44,842 nt of DNA from a virus: positions 1 through 44,842 of the IMG/VR virus record IMGVR_UViG_3300042892_001013, one strand, 5' to 3'. The notes below the pieces were generated by a model that made no database searches, was not told where the DNA came from, and saw only the letters and a program-made list of their open reading frames with translations. Positions 36,451 to 42,882 of this stretch are shown here, piece after piece. The translations under genes were made by a program, and so were the position numbers. How positions within the stretch are numbered: the first letter of the stretch is position 1; each line of letters begins with the position of its first letter.

Positions 36451-37616
36451 TTAAATTGCTCCTTGAATGCATCATATTTAGTACCGCAGGTTTTAGCACA
36501 GACTGCCAGTTTGCCGTCAGCACAACTAGATTTGCCCCAACTCTCGGGAATAACTTCTTGAAAGTATCTGCCATCAACTATGCTTTCTAGACTGTGATCA
36601 ATGGCATTTAATGTGTCTTTGCCCACTTCATCGATGGCCGTCCATATTTGACCACCGTGCTCATTCCAATACCAAACATACATCTGATTGGCTGTCCAGC
36701 AGCAGGGTTGTACAATGCCCTCTGCTGAAATGTAAAGACTTTTTTCTTCTTGCACCTTGCATTTTATTTCTGCTTCGTCCCAGACACGTTCCATGGGTTT
36801 TTTCTTTAGAGGGTCTCTGTGGAACGTCTGTGAGTACAGCGTGTCTTTTACATCGACCACTCTGCTGGGCAAAAACTTCAAGGGTTGATTGTTTTTACTG
36901 ATCTTGCTGAGTTCGTCGATTACTGAATTTCTGTATTTGGGATTGGTTGGAGGTTGCAACAGTGTAGTAGCCAGTCCTCGACGATTGGCAGCCTGATGCA
37001 TTTCTTTGGTCATCCCGCTGCTATTACTGAAAAATCTAGCAGACTTCTTGTATTGGAAACGCTCAAAACCCATGTCTTTGCTAAGAGCTTCTGCAGCTTC
37101 TACCTGATGTTCATTGTGAGCAAACACAATGTAGTCCCAACGAGCACGACCACCTGCGGCAATAAAAGCTCGTGCATTTTCCATTATCTTTGACCATACA
37201 GTGCCCTGTCGGTACAGGTGGTTAGTGTCTTCTAGGCCGTCTAGACTGAATACCACATAGCCCTTGGGTCCTATCACCCGAGCCAACTCTGCCCACCATT
37301 CAGGTCGCTTGGCTGAAGCATTAGTATGCATACTAAGGTTGATGTTGGGGTTGGTAGTTCTAAAATAACTCAGTGCTTCTAGAGTATCTCGAGCTGCGAT
37401 TGGATCTCCAAAATTGCCGCAGAGATAGATCCTATCCAACTGCCTAACAAACTCAGGATCAAATATCTTTTCTATGGCTGCTAGATCAAGTTCAGCGGCG
37501 GGCATCTGTGGGTTAACTTCTCCCCCATTGATGTTGCGTGAGCACATGGGACAACTGGCATTACAGGCTGCTGTGATTTCTAGATGTACTGTTTTAATTT
37601 CGTTGTATCTGTACAT
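36447..37616 (-). CDS. Radical SAM/SPASM protein H
   Basis: A 389-aa SPASM-type radical SAM enzyme in the usual order: LEITAACNASCPMCSRN (C18, C22, C25), LCGNFGDPIA in place of GGE, VVFSLDGLEDTNHLYRQG, then SPASM-like IVQPCCWTA, SSCADGKLAVCAKTCG. Enzymes with GNFGDP-like motifs are frequent in phages and cyanobacteria and of unknown substrate. ATG 37616 is chosen because it starts 2 nt after the stop codon of the upstream gene; a frame four codons longer overlaps it. It is the first radical SAM gene of the cluster in transcription order. Confidence 0.88.
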   Translation of the reverse strand: MYRYNEIKTVHLEITAACNASCPMCSRNINGGEVNPQMPAAELDLAAIEKIFDPEFVRQLDRIYLCGNFGDPIAARDTLEALSYFRTTNPNINLSMHTNASAKRPEWWAELARVIGPKGYVVFSLDGLEDTNHLYRQGTVWSKIMENARAFIAAGGRARWDYIVFAHNEHQVEAAEALSKDMGFERFQYKKSARFFSNSSGMTKEMHQAANRRGLATTLLQPPTNPKYRNSVIDELSKISKNNQPLKFLPSRVVDVKDTLYSQTFHRDPLKKKPMERVWDEAEIKCKVQEEKSLYISAEGIVQPCCWTANQMYVWYWNEHGGQIWTAIDEVGKDTLNAIDHSLESIVDGRYFQEVIPESWGKSSCADGKLAVCAKTCGTKYDAFKEQFK

Positions 37617-37618
37617 GA

Positions 37619-37978
37619 TCAATCCCAATACATTTTATTGTTCTGTTGATAAAAATAATCTTTTTTAACATTAAGCATATCTAGGTAATCTACTCTATGA
37701 TGCATCCCTATGCCATTCTTATTGGCAGTCAATCTTACATAGTTAGCAGAACCGGCCTCAGGACGAGCAGTAGTTGTTTTATGTAGAATACTCCAGTGTA
37801 CTCCAGAATAAACTGCATTGATGCCCTGTGGTTTATCCCAGGTACTGATGAATTCGTTGAACTCGTCAATGGTAAAGGAATATTCAGTTACCAAAGAATC
37901 ACTGATCCTTACACTGAAACTCACCTTGTTTTTTTCTTTAAACAGGTATATTTTTAAATTGCTGGAGAAGGCTAACAT
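37619..37978 (-). CDS. Protein of 119 aa, unknown
   Basis: MLAFSSNLKIYLFKEKNKVS, then DEFNEFISTWDKPQGINAVY and MHHRVDYLDMLNVKKDYFY. An alpha/beta protein; the block HKTTTARPEAGSANYV is distinctive but not of a family I know. It is encoded between the 73-aa gene (3 nt upstream) and radical SAM H (2 nt downstream). The tight spacing shows it belongs to the cluster, perhaps as an accessory or substrate-binding factor. Confidence 0.6.
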   Translation of the reverse strand: MLAFSSNLKIYLFKEKNKVSFSVRISDSLVTEYSFTIDEFNEFISTWDKPQGINAVYSGVHWSILHKTTTARPEAGSANYVRLTANKNGIGMHHRVDYLDMLNVKKDYFYQQNNKMYWD

Positions 37979-37981
37979 TTA

Positions 37982-38203
37982 TTATTCTACTATCAGTTTA
38001 ACATCTCGACCCGGTCCTGTGCAACTGGGAAGATCACCGTACTGAGCCACATAGTCTCGGATCACGGCCTTGTACCAGTTTTCGCTGTTGTGATGAGCCT
38101 GCTGATTGTACTTGTAGATGGCATTGTTGGTGGCTTCAAACACAGTCATTGCCCGTGCAGATTCTTTCTGCAGAGTTCTAAGATCCAACAGGTCCAAGTT
38201 CAT
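37982..38203 (-). CDS. Small helical protein of 73 aa, unknown
   Basis: MNLDLLDLRTLQKESARAMT, then NAIYKYNQQAHHNSENWYKA and GDLPSCTGPGRDVKLIVE. ATG 38203 overlaps the upstream stop codon (TGATG); a TTG one codon earlier is less likely. The middle helix with NSENWYKAVI is reminiscent of small adaptor proteins. Position after the repeat-methyltransferase gene suggests co-expression only. Confidence 0.6.
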   Translation of the reverse strand: MNLDLLDLRTLQKESARAMTVFEATNNAIYKYNQQAHHNSENWYKAVIRDYVAQYGDLPSCTGPGRDVKLIVE

Positions 38204-39651
38204 CAAACTCTGCCTATCAACATCACACGTTTGTAGCCCTTGAGCTGAAGCTCTCCGGCAAATAGCACTTCACGCATGGGGAACTTTTTCATCATGTGAT
38301 CTACACTGTGTACACAGTTCACATGCTCGGGTATATCAAATAGGTTGTTGCTCTGTATGGCCACAATGGGATCACTGTCTAGTTGCTTGAAGCGCAGCTG
38401 GTGAAACCATTCTTCGGTCATATGCTCTGCTGAAGTGTTGATGATCAAATCAGGCAGGAACTTTTCACTGTATGCTGTACCATCTCGAAAGTTCTCCACA
38501 CTCCACTCATAGCCGTTTTTGTGCAGGGTCAATTGGTTAATATCGGTACACACTGCTTTGACCTTGTGTTCAGTGAGATTGTCTAGATTAAACACATAGT
38601 CCGAAGTTTCACAGGCTGCTCGATCTAGTTCTAGTACTCGCATCTTGCGATAGGTCAACTGCTGTTTGTAGATGTTTTTTAATTGGCCAAACCAGCCTGC
38701 CATAACCAACACATTGTGATATGTTACATTGAGATTGGCCAACTCTTGTACCAGCCAAATTTTGCTCTTGATCTGGCTGCGGCTAAAGGCATCTTGAAGG
38801 GCTGAACTGTCTAGATCGAGTTTTAGATATCTCATGATACTTCTAAAGATTGAGTCATGGGGGAATTGTCTATCTAATTTGGCCAATTGAGTTTTAACTG
38901 TAAACTCAGCAAAGTCTTCTTGACTCATGCTTCTTAGAATTTTTGCAGTTTCTGTGCCTAATTCTTCCAGCCCTTGTATTTTCAACATATTGGTGCTGTG
39001 CAGTAACAATGCTTTATAAATGTCTTTGATGTCAACCGAAGTTCTTGTGTTATGGCACAGACTGGCTAGATCACGTAAAATTGCCTGTTCTTTTTCTGGT
39101 TGAGTAACAGTTGCGCGAGATTTTATAAAGTTGGTATTGTACAGTAGAATTGATTTGTAAACTGCTTCTGAAACTGGTTCACTTTTATTGATGCTGTGAC
39201 ATAGGTCAGCTAGATCACTCAACTCTTGACTGTTTGAAGTGGTTTTAAGAACTCGTGTGCAGTAGTTCAATAATATTCGATAAACTTGTTCAGTGTCTGC
39301 ACCCGATTTATTGATGCTGTGACATAGGTCAGCTAGATCACTCAACTCTTGACTGTTTGAAGTGGTTTTAAGAACTCGTGTGCAGTAGTTCAATAGTATT
39401 CGATAAACTTGTTCAGTGTCTGCACCCGATTTATTGATGCTGTGAACAAGATCAGCTAGATCTCGCAACTCAGGGGGCAAGGTGGCAGACAGATAGCGTA
39501 GATGTGATCGTGTGAGTTCCAGCTTGGGGTCTTCGCTCTGTAGGCCACGGGCCACGGAATGCACAAGATCTGCTGCCGTGGGATGTCCAATATACTTGAG
39601 GTATTCTTCCAGACCCAACAAGAACTCACTGCGATTGGCTGTTTCGGTCAT
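38203..39651 (-). CDS. Repeat protein with C-terminal methyltransferase-like fold
   Basis: A 482-aa protein. Residues ~57-185 hold repeats of a 41-residue helical unit (DLADLCHSINKSGADTEQVY, then RILLNYCTRVLKTTSNSQEL), two nearly identical copies flanked by diverged ones. The C-terminal half looks like a class I methyltransferase: VTYHNVLVMAGWFGQL, RKMRVLELDRAACE, VKAVCTDINQLTL, LIINTSAEHMTEEWF. The helical repeats could bind protein and the fold could transfer methyl. The repeats are near-perfect at DNA level, so copy number may vary. It overlaps the next start by 1 nt and the upstream GT gene by 4 nt. Confidence 0.65.
   Translation of the reverse strand: MTETANRSEFLLGLEEYLKYIGHPTAADLVHSVARGLQSEDPKLELTRSHLRYLSATLPPELRDLADLVHSINKSGADTEQVYRILLNYCTRVLKTTSNSQELSDLADLCHSINKSGADTEQVYRILLNYCTRVLKTTSNSQELSDLADLCHSINKSEPVSEAVYKSILLYNTNFIKSRATVTQPEKEQAILRDLASLCHNTRTSVDIKDIYKALLLHSTNMLKIQGLEELGTETAKILRSMSQEDFAEFTVKTQLAKLDRQFPHDSIFRSIMRYLKLDLDSSALQDAFSRSQIKSKIWLVQELANLNVTYHNVLVMAGWFGQLKNIYKQQLTYRKMRVLELDRAACETSDYVFNLDNLTEHKVKAVCTDINQLTLHKNGYEWSVENFRDGTAYSEKFLPDLIINTSAEHMTEEWFHQLRFKQLDSDPIVAIQSNNLFDIPEHVNCVHSVDHMMKKFPMREVLFAGELQLKGYKRVMLIGRV
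39185..39436 (-). repeat. 123-bp tandem repeat (41 codons)
   Basis: The phrase TTATTGATGCTGTGA (plus strand) recurs at 39185 and 39308 (and as TTATTGATGCTGTGAACAA at 39431), exact 123-bp spacing. The two full units differ by only a few bases, for example TAATATT versus TAGTATT. It lies in the methyltransferase-like repeat protein gene and is a slippage or recombination hot spot. Confidence 0.9.
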
Positions 39652-40559
39652 GGTCGCAGTCTCCGGGGTTCTACTCGTTCAGGCTGGTGAAACACTGATT
39701 TAAACCACTTGCTCTGGGCTGGTGTAAGGGGTTCAGGTTCTATGGCCATGCCCAAACGGTTGCGCAGTTCCACACCCAGATCTCGAATATATCCCTGGGG
39801 GTCAGCTAGGTCTCGGACTTCTTCGTGCCATATGTGATCTAGGTGATCAAATGACTGTACCTGGCTATGATCCCAGTCTGTGAGCATGGCTCTGTGTAGA
39901 CCCTGACGAGCACCCATGATGGCCCAGGCAGCATTCTGCTGATCCAGACCCACCTGCAGCCACACAGTGAGTCTATCCCAATTGACCTTGGCCATACTGC
40001 TGCGCCACTCAGCAGGATTCTTGATCAGCTGGCCATTGACCAGAGCCATCTTGACCCCTTCGCGAAAGCCCGCTCGCCAGGCCTGATGGGGTGTGTGATT
40101 GATCAAGCTGGTGCTCCATATGCCGGGCATGAGCACATAGTCTAGATGCCAGCAAAAGTCCACAGCCGCTGAGCCCGAGGAGACAGCTTCGTGTGTCTGC
40201 ATGGCGTGTACCACATGTCTGGGCCATAACTTGATGCCCCCATTGCCATAGGTCAAGCCGTTTATGACATTGAGCGAGCTGAAACTGAGCACACTTGAAT
40301 CAACATTCCAGCTTGAATCAAATGACCAGGTCTGATTGAAAAATTTGGGATTGATCTGATTGTCCCCATCCACAGTGATCATGTGTGTGCCTTCAGTGAT
40401 ATCAGCACAGGCCTTGTGCGCCCGATCTGAACCTTTGATGCCGTGTACACGCTGTGCCCAAGGGCATATGTTCCGCAAGTGAGCCCAGTTGGCTTCTGCA
40501 TTGGGCTCATCATAGCTCAAATACACAATGTCGATGTCTGTTACAGTAAAGGTTGTCAT
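39648..40559 (-). CDS. GT-A-like glycosyltransferase
   Basis: A 303-aa protein: DIDIVYLSYDEPNAEANWAH, RVHGIKGSDRAHKACADITE, HMITVDGDNQINPKFF. The nucleotide-binding strand and VDGDN (DxD-like) point to a GT-A glycosyltransferase; the second half (GYIRDLGVELRNRLGM) is unassigned. Similar proteins occur next to phage radical SAM and methyltransferase genes as I recall. A late box sits 4 nt before the ATG, so it leads a leaderless transcript into the cluster. More G+C-rich than genes at 26-36 kb. Confidence 0.65.
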   Translation of the reverse strand: MTTFTVTDIDIVYLSYDEPNAEANWAHLRNICPWAQRVHGIKGSDRAHKACADITEGTHMITVDGDNQINPKFFNQTWSFDSSWNVDSSVLSFSSLNVINGLTYGNGGIKLWPRHVVHAMQTHEAVSSGSAAVDFCWHLDYVLMPGIWSTSLINHTPHQAWRAGFREGVKMALVNGQLIKNPAEWRSSMAKVNWDRLTVWLQVGLDQQNAAWAIMGARQGLHRAMLTDWDHSQVQSFDHLDHIWHEEVRDLADPQGYIRDLGVELRNRLGMAIEPEPLTPAQSKWFKSVFHQPERVEPRRLRP

Positions 40560-40563
40560 GGAG

Positions 40564-40569
40564 TATTTA
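40564..40569 (-). promoter_or_regulatory. Late promoter box 4 nt before an ATG
   Basis: The minus strand reads GTTAAATACTCC and then the ATG at 40559. No separate SD except that CTCC lacks one. It could drive the whole minus-strand cluster down to radical SAM B. Confidence 0.55.
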
Positions 40570-40621
40570 ACTGGTCACATAATTCTACCAGCCACAAAGT
40601 GGCGCGAAGCGAGCAAAATTT

Positions 40622-40837
40622 TCACACTAGATCTAGATTGTACTGACGAGTGAGTTCTGGATAGGCCAAAGCAAACAACACTTGATATTTGACGGGCACA
40701 AAGTAGTCTATGGCATCTTGACGTATACTGATATAGCCTCCGTGACGCTGTACAAACTGCCATACTAGTTCGCAGTCAAGATCAGTGATCCAAGCCTGAT
40801 AACGATAGCACACAATGGTTGCTTCTGGATGTTGCAT
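40622..40837 (-). CDS. Small protein of 71 aa, unknown
   Basis: MQHPEATIVCYRYQAWITDL, then QFVQRHGGYISIRQDAIDYF and PELTRQYNLDLV. Small alpha/beta protein without known family. It is the first minus-strand gene after the control region. A late box 5 nt before its ATG predicts leaderless mRNA. Confidence 0.6.
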   Translation of the reverse strand: MQHPEATIVCYRYQAWITDLDCELVWQFVQRHGGYISIRQDAIDYFVPVKYQVLFALAYPELTRQYNLDLV

Positions 40838-40842
40838 TGAGT

Positions 40843-40848
40843 TATTTA
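40843..40848 (-). promoter_or_regulatory. Late promoter box 5 nt before an ATG
   Basis: The minus strand reads GTGTAAATAACTCA and then the ATG at 40837. Same geometry as 2883 and 12932. Confidence 0.55.
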
Positions 40849-40897
40849 CACCAAAAGATTTGAACTAGATTAAACAGATATAACGCCAATACAGCAT

Positions 40898-40913
40898 ATA
40901 GGCCCCGCTGCTG
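40898..40913 (+). repeat. 16-nt element, copy 1
   Basis: ATAGGCCCCGCTGCTG. Followed by ATAGTTA; a -10-like TAGTTA lies at 40915 but no good -35 precedes it. Confidence 0.85.
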
Positions 40914-41077
40914 ATAGTTAGAGTATAGCGTGTATAGCAAGTGCGTGTGCGTGTATATGTATGATATAGTGTACAAGTGTGGCTGCGTGTATAGCGTAGG
41001 GTATATTATAGTGTATATGTATGTGTGTAGAGTGATAAGGCTCAAGGCTGCGTTGACCCTCTGGCTAAAAGCACATA

Positions 41078-41106
41078 TTGGCAATAGGCCCCGCTGCTGA
41101 TATATT
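41078..41106 (+). promoter_or_regulatory. Sigma70-like promoter with the 16-nt element as spacer
   Basis: TTGGCA (41078-41083), then the element in the 17-bp spacer, then TATATT (41101-41106). No gene starts within 330 bp, so it may make a leader or small RNA. Confidence 0.5.
41084..41099 (+). repeat. 16-nt element, copy 2
   Basis: ATAGGCCCCGCTGCTG, exact match to copies 1 and 3; it lies wholly between -35 and -10 of the 41078-41106 promoter. Confidence 0.9.
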
Positions 41107-41219
41107 GGTATTATAGTGAATTATAGAGAACTATAGAGAATTATCGTGGGAGACAGTGTATAGAGTGGGAGACTGGGTGGCACCATTTAAACTATGCCTC
41201 ACATACCACGGTGTGTCAA

Positions 41220-41246
41220 AGTGCAAAATAGTGCAATAAAGTGCAA
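41220..41246 (+). repeat. Three AGTGCAA iterons at 10-bp period
   Basis: AGTGCAA begins at 41220, 41230 and 41240, one helical turn apart, so a protein could bind all three on the same face. Typical of iteron-like origin or regulator sites; function is inferred. Confidence 0.6.
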
Positions 41247-41372
41247 TTCTGCCAACCAAACGACCCAATCGGCCTAGTTTTAACCGTGGTCTAACGGTGC
41301 TACCAGTATTTATTCATACTAAATCCACGGTCTAATAGCAGCGACTTAGACTATATAGGACCGTAAACCCAC

Positions 41373-41401
41373 TTGACACACATAGGCCCCGCTGCTGTAT
41401 A
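41373..41401 (+). promoter_or_regulatory. Sigma70-like promoter with the 16-nt element
   Basis: TTGACA (41373-41378) and TGTATA (41396-41401), 17 bp apart. The element (41382-41397) fills the spacer. It serves the 41440 gene. Confidence 0.5.
41382..41397 (+). repeat. 16-nt element, copy 3
   Basis: ATAGGCCCCGCTGCTG between the promoter elements of the first early gene. Confidence 0.9.
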
Positions 41402-41439
41402 TGTGATCTCTTACAGTAAATACACTATAGGAGCGAACC

Positions 41440-41667
41440 TTGAGTCAGAATCACATACAGGCCATAGCAGATCACATACAACACACTGTAGCTGTATTAA
41501 ATCCTCACGGTGATACTAGACTTAATACCCTATATACACAGGGATTCATACTGGGACATCTGGCATCAATCTTCTCAAACGATGCCATACTGTATAGAGA
41601 GTTCCTGGAACACTGTGAAACTATTGCTCAAAAACAACACAAAAAGATTGACACACACCGCAAATGA
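41440..41667 (+). CDS. Small protein of 75 aa, unknown, TTG start
   Basis: MSQNHIQAIADHIQHTVAVL, then TQGFILGHLASIFSND and REFLEHCETIAQKQHKK. Start is TTG at 41440 with SD AGGAGCG six nt ahead; no ATG is in frame nearby. All-helical. It is the first gene of the early region, behind the promoter containing the 16-nt element. Function unknown. Confidence 0.65.
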   Translation: MSQNHIQAIADHIQHTVAVLNPHGDTRLNTLYTQGFILGHLASIFSNDAILYREFLEHCETIAQKQHKKIDTHRK

Positions 41668-41676
41668 TCATATAAT
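41648..41676 (+). promoter_or_regulatory. Consensus sigma70 promoter
   Basis: TTGACA 41648-41653 (inside the end of the upstream gene), 17-bp spacer, TATAAT 41671-41676. Drives the 41722 gene and probably the tRNA genes. Confidence 0.85.
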
Positions 41677-41721
41677 ATACATATGCTGAAGAAGAAGTTG
41701 TTATTATCTAGGAGCAGAGAA

Positions 41722-42006
41722 ATGACATTACCAGATGAGAGATACCGTGCTGTACAGTATGCACAACAGTTTCTACAACGACTAGCGGGTGGGGAATATC
41801 CCCGTGTGCCCAAGGCAGTTCGTGCGGAAGCTCGCAGCATACTCAGACACTATCCTAATGCTTGGGACATGACTCGTGCAACAGAGACATCGCCGGAGGT
41901 GTTTCAGGAACACATGGAACCCTTATATCGCATGATCAAGCAGCGTGAACTAGAACAGCAGATTAAAGTCAAACTGGAGTTCGTCAAAAGTATCGAGACA
42001 AAGTAG
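41722..42006 (+). CDS. BPSL0761-like small protein
   Basis: A 94-aa protein: MTLPDERYRAVQYAQQFLQR, then PRVPKAVRAEARSILRHYPN and SPEVFQEHMEPLY. The P-DERYRA start and the RVP-VR--A--LLRHYP motif are those of a small proteobacterial family (BPSL0761-like) of unknown role. ATG 41722 has SD AGGAG with a 7-nt spacer; the frame opens 13 codons earlier, at an ATG that would be leaderless relative to the promoter. Followed by three tRNA genes. Confidence 0.75.
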   Translation: MTLPDERYRAVQYAQQFLQRLAGGEYPRVPKAVRAEARSILRHYPNAWDMTRATETSPEVFQEHMEPLYRMIKQRELEQQIKVKLEFVKSIETK

Positions 42007-42014
42007 CAGCATAC

Positions 42015-42092
42015 GGGCCCCTAGCTCATGTTGGTTAGAGCAGTGGACTCATAATCCATTGGTGCCGTGTTCGACTCACGGGGGGCCCACCA
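42015..42092 (+). tRNA. tRNA with CAT anticodon (Met or Ile2)
   Basis: Acceptor GGGCCCC pairs with GGGGCCC; D stem GCTC/GAGC; anticodon loop CTCATAA; T arm CCGTG-TTCGACT-CACGG; encoded ACCA end. The paired 1-72 position argues against initiator tRNA. CAT could be elongator Met, or Ile(AUA) if the C is lysidinylated. Confidence 0.9.
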
Positions 42093-42110
42093 AACATTGC
42101 AGCACACAAT

Positions 42111-42187
42111 CAGCCCTTAGCTCAGTTGGATAGAGCAACAGCCTTCTAAGCTGTAGGCCACTGGTTCGAATCCAGTAGGGCTGGCCA
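42111..42187 (+). tRNA. tRNA-Arg (TCT)
   Basis: Acceptor CAGCCCT/AGGGCTG, D stem GCTC/GAGC, anticodon stem ACAGC/GCTGT with loop CTTCTAA (anticodon TCT, reading AGA/AGG), T arm ACTGG-TTCGAAT-CCAGT, encoded CCA. It supports use of AGA, which is more common in phage than in many G+C-rich hosts. Confidence 0.93.
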
Positions 42188-42203
42188 GGTTAACAGCAGC
42201 AAC

Positions 42204-42290
42204 ACCCGGATGGTGAAATAGGTAGACACAAGAGACTTAAAATCTCTCGCTGGCAACAGCGTGCCGGTTCGATTCCGGCTCCGGGTACCA
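42204..42290 (+). tRNA. tRNA-Leu (TAA)
   Basis: Class II tRNA: acceptor ACCCGGA/TCCGGGT, anticodon stem AGAGA/TCTCT with loop CTTAAAA (anticodon TAA), a long variable arm (GCTGGCAACAGC), T arm GCCGG-TTCGATT-CCGGC, encoded CCA. It reads UUA. Confidence 0.93.
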
Positions 42291-42424
42291 CGTACACCTG
42301 CAGCTTGAGCAGCATCCACAGTGCTGCGCAGCAAAGGAGAGTGCCGCAGCTGAGCCCAATTTGTGGCATTTTGGCTACATTTTGGCAGCATGTGACACAG
42401 CACGTGTCGCGAACGAGAAACCCT

Positions 42425-42449
42425 AGACTCATCAGGGTCTAGTCCCTTT
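42425..42449 (+). terminator. Weak intrinsic terminator after the tRNA genes
   Basis: CTAGAC ... GTCTAG (6-bp stem, 8-nt loop), then TCCCTTTT. It fits the end of the tRNA transcript, just before the next promoter at 42453. The T-tract is interrupted by C, so efficiency is doubtful. No gene was seen between 42291 and 42452. Confidence 0.4.
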
Positions 42450-42452
42450 TGG

Positions 42453-42481
42453 TTGACGGTTCAGCCAAAGTGCGCTATAAT
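42453..42481 (+). promoter_or_regulatory. Sigma70 promoter, leaderless start
   Basis: TTGACG 42453-42458, 17-bp spacer, TATAAT 42476-42481. ATG 42488 lies at the expected transcription start and no SD exists. Confidence 0.8.
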
Positions 42482-42487
42482 AGCGAC

Positions 42488-42826
42488 ATGGACACAAAAA
42501 ACACTCCCCGTAAAAAGCGCACAGACCGCAATCATATCATATATGAGTTGCGTGTTGCGGGCGGCAATTACATAGGCGTCACAGCTAAGACTGAGACTAC
42601 TATTAATAAGAGCGTGCTGGCTCGTGCGGCCAAGCACTTCTATCGTGCCAAAAAGGAAGCTAAGGATTGGGCTCTGTGTCATGCATTGCGCACTCTCAGC
42701 GACAAGAGCGAGATAGAAGTATTGGTACACGAAGTAGTTCGCGGCAAGGCGGCTGCCCACAAGCGTGAAGTAGAACTTCGCCGTGCCATTAACCCTACAC
42801 TGAATACGGATGTTCGTGGGGACTGA
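42488..42826 (+). CDS. GIY-YIG-like nuclease-fold protein
   Basis: A 112-aa protein. HIIYELRVAGGNYIGVTAKT matches the GIY-YIG start (IYEL for GIY, YIG for YIG), followed by a helix with Arg residues (LARAAKHFYRAKKEAKD) and an end (EVELRRAINPTLNTDVRG) with the Glu and Asn positions of the family. It could nick DNA or RNA. Start ATG 42488 is the first residue of a leaderless mRNA. The longer frame to 42449 overlaps the promoter and is rejected. Confidence 0.7.
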   Translation: MDTKNTPRKKRTDRNHIIYELRVAGGNYIGVTAKTETTINKSVLARAAKHFYRAKKEAKDWALCHALRTLSDKSEIEVLVHEVVRGKAAAHKREVELRRAINPTLNTDVRGD

Positions 42827-42855
42827 TTGACAAGGTGACCGTTTGGTGCTATAAT
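42827..42855 (+). promoter_or_regulatory. Consensus sigma70 promoter
   Basis: TTGACA 42827-42832, 17-bp spacer, TATAAT 42850-42855; leader ends with AAAGGAGCG before ATG 42883. Confidence 0.9.
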
Positions 42856-42882
42856 AGACACATAGACAACAAAGGAGCGGCA

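Larger units (their letters stand above)
40838..41439. other. Gene-free control region with repeats
   Basis: No convincing gene in about 600 bp. The left part (40920-41040) is alternating TG/TA low-complexity sequence. Three copies of a 16-nt element (40898, 41084, 41382), three phased AGTGCAA repeats (41220-41246) and several CCACGG/CCGTGG arms (41205-41335) are present. It lies between the late minus-strand cluster and the early plus-strand region, as expected for a divergent control region or a replication origin. Confidence 0.6.

Noticed and set aside
36389-36577. 62-codon frame overlapping the ends of radical SAM G and H
   Set aside because: Mostly an out-of-frame reading of gene H; only its last part is of interest, and the parallel GTG frame (36379-36450) matches the G tail better.
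23459-37616. Cluster as a bacterial RiPP locus in a bacterial chromosome fragment
   Set aside because: Flanking T4-like ligase, phage small genes, late boxes and tRNAs fit a phage genome; no leader-peptide gene, transporter or protease typical of a RiPP locus was seen.
39185-39436. 123-bp repeats as a CRISPR or intergenic satellite
   Set aside because: They are in frame in a long gene and encode a 41-residue protein repeat.
40842-41084. 80-codon minus-strand frame in the control region
   Set aside because: It is made almost wholly of TG/TA low-complexity sequence (repeated Tyr/Thr/His), without SD, and covers the repeat elements.
41683-41721. Upstream ATG of the BPSL0761-like gene as a leaderless start
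   Set aside because: It sits 6 nt after a -10 box, but a clear SD precedes ATG 41722 and family similarity begins there.
42449-42487. N-terminal extension of the GIY-YIG-like protein
   Set aside because: The extra codons lie across the -35 and -10 boxes, so they would not be transcribed.
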